DNA of 64,000 bases from Pseudochrobactrum kiredjianiae. Its GTDB lineage: Bacteria; Pseudomonadota; Alphaproteobacteria; Rhizobiales; Rhizobiaceae. Below the pieces are notes generated by a model. The model saw only the letters and a list, made by a program, of their open reading frames with translations. It had not been told where the DNA came from and searched no databases. Below, piece by piece: positions 63,763 through 64,000 of the stretch; position 1 is the stretch's first letter, and each line of letters starts with the position of its first letter. The DNA is taken from assembly GCF_030362795.1 (NCBI RefSeq), contig NZ_JAUCBM010000001.1, positions 806,001 through 870,000 of the forward strand, given 5' to 3'. The translations under genes were made by a program, and so were the position numbers.

Positions 63763-64000
63763 AGTAGCAAAGAAGGCCTTACCCCCTTCCGACGAAACCG
63801 ACATAACCGACAAAACGTATAGTCGGGCGTGCAAGGGAGGTGAAATGCAACCTCAAATTGGTGTTTCGTCGGTTATGTCGGTTTCGTCGGGAGGGGGTAT
63901 ATCAAACTCTCAGCCGGTGAACGCCTCACCGCGGTCGGCACAGAAACCCATCCAGCAAAAACAATCATCGTCCGAAATGCAGACGATGTTTCGCCATGAG
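63746..64000 (+). CDS. Incomplete element gene, runs off right edge
   Basis: The frame is open from ATG 63746 (GAGG upstream, overlapping the DUF3987 gene by 17 bases) to the last base, at least 85 codons. A second in-frame ATG at 63845 has a very strong Shine-Dalgarno AAGGGAGGTGA directly before it and may be the real start. No domain is recognised; the sequence is rich in Ser, Gln and Pro. Codons 1-33 and the following segment lie in the two arms of a 31-bp inverted repeat. Confidence 0.5.
   Translation, partial: MTKWLEVAKKALPPSDETDITDKTYSRACKGGEMQPQIGVSSVMSVSSGGGISNSQPVNASPRSAQKPIQQKQSSSEMQTMFRHE
63781..63898. repeat. 31-bp inverted repeat enclosing a ribosome-binding site
   Basis: Arm one (63781-63811) begins acccccttccgacgaaacc and arm two (63868-63898) ends gtcgggagggggt; the 31 positions are complementary except for one that would be a G-U pair in RNA. 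The 56-base loop contains AAGGGAGGTGA and ATG 63845. Confidence 0.75.

Larger units (their letters stand above)
58330..64000. mobile_element. Left part of an integrated element (prophage/ICE-like), continuing past the right edge
   Basis: Rightward genes from 58524 to the window end form a typical element left arm: P4-type integrase, an unknown cargo-like gene, AlpA-like excisionase, winged-helix protein, Toprim/primase-like protein, DUF3987 protein and an incomplete gene. The boundary lies between 58328 and 58523; no tRNA gene or obvious attachment core was found there. No structural phage genes or conjugation genes are visible in the 5.7 kb shown. Confidence 0.75.

Overview
The window looks like chromosome from an alphaproteobacterium of the Hyphomicrobiales (Rhizobiales), probably close to the Brucellaceae (Ochrobactrum / Pseudochrobactrum type). 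The basis is the gene families present, the moderate GC, and typical order-level intergenic palindromes (for example 30731-30834, starting tagagcatttcc). Genus is inference. No rRNA or tRNA genes were found.

1-11 kb: catabolic and transport genes. A cut-off ureohydrolase lies at the left edge. A leftward operon follows (expressed from about 8.57 kb down to 0.56 kb): peptide-type binding protein, two permeases, gamma-glutamyltransferase, TSUP/TauE-type exporter and a fused double ATPase. The set fits import and cleavage of glutathione or another gamma-glutamyl peptide, with disposal of a sulfur anion. A GntR/FadR-type regulator and a divergent M20 carbamoylase share an intergenic region with two copies of a GAACCAAT/ATTGGT palindrome.

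11-24 kb: a MarR gene and a tight nine-gene operon for aerobic anthranilate (2-aminobenzoate) breakdown through CoA thioesters: ligase, two-domain monooxygenase/reductase, SDR, enoyl-CoA hydratase, acyl-CoA dehydrogenase, thioesterase, RidA-like protein, hydratase/dehydrogenase fusion and thiolase. A GntR-family gene follows after an intergenic stretch that may hold an IS remnant.

24-37 kb: mixed genes. A 1167-residue SF1 helicase with a C-terminal phospholipase-D nuclease domain matches the one-protein type II Mokosh anti-phage architecture. Near it are a DnaQ-like exonuclease, a LysR / M20 amidohydrolase / MFS transporter group, a glutaminase, an LprI-like secreted protein, a second DnaQ-like exonuclease, a lipoate ligase family protein and a CsbD stress protein.

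37-58 kb: a cell-surface region. It holds a secreted tricorn-like protease, an autotransporter with a zinc-protease motif, a membrane diguanylate cyclase, a small secreted protein, an outer-membrane porin-like protein, a NylB-like serine hydrolase, a second autotransporter with an internally duplicated passenger, a DUF2834 protein, and a class GN sortase overlapping its single VIT/VWA substrate, with a divergent HTH regulator.

58.3 kb to the right edge: the left end of an integrated element: P4-type tyrosine integrase, an unrecognised 317-residue protein, AlpA-like excisionase, winged-helix protein, Toprim/primase-like protein, DUF3987 protein, and an incomplete gene whose ribosome-binding site lies in the loop of a 31-bp inverted repeat. 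The right end is outside the window.
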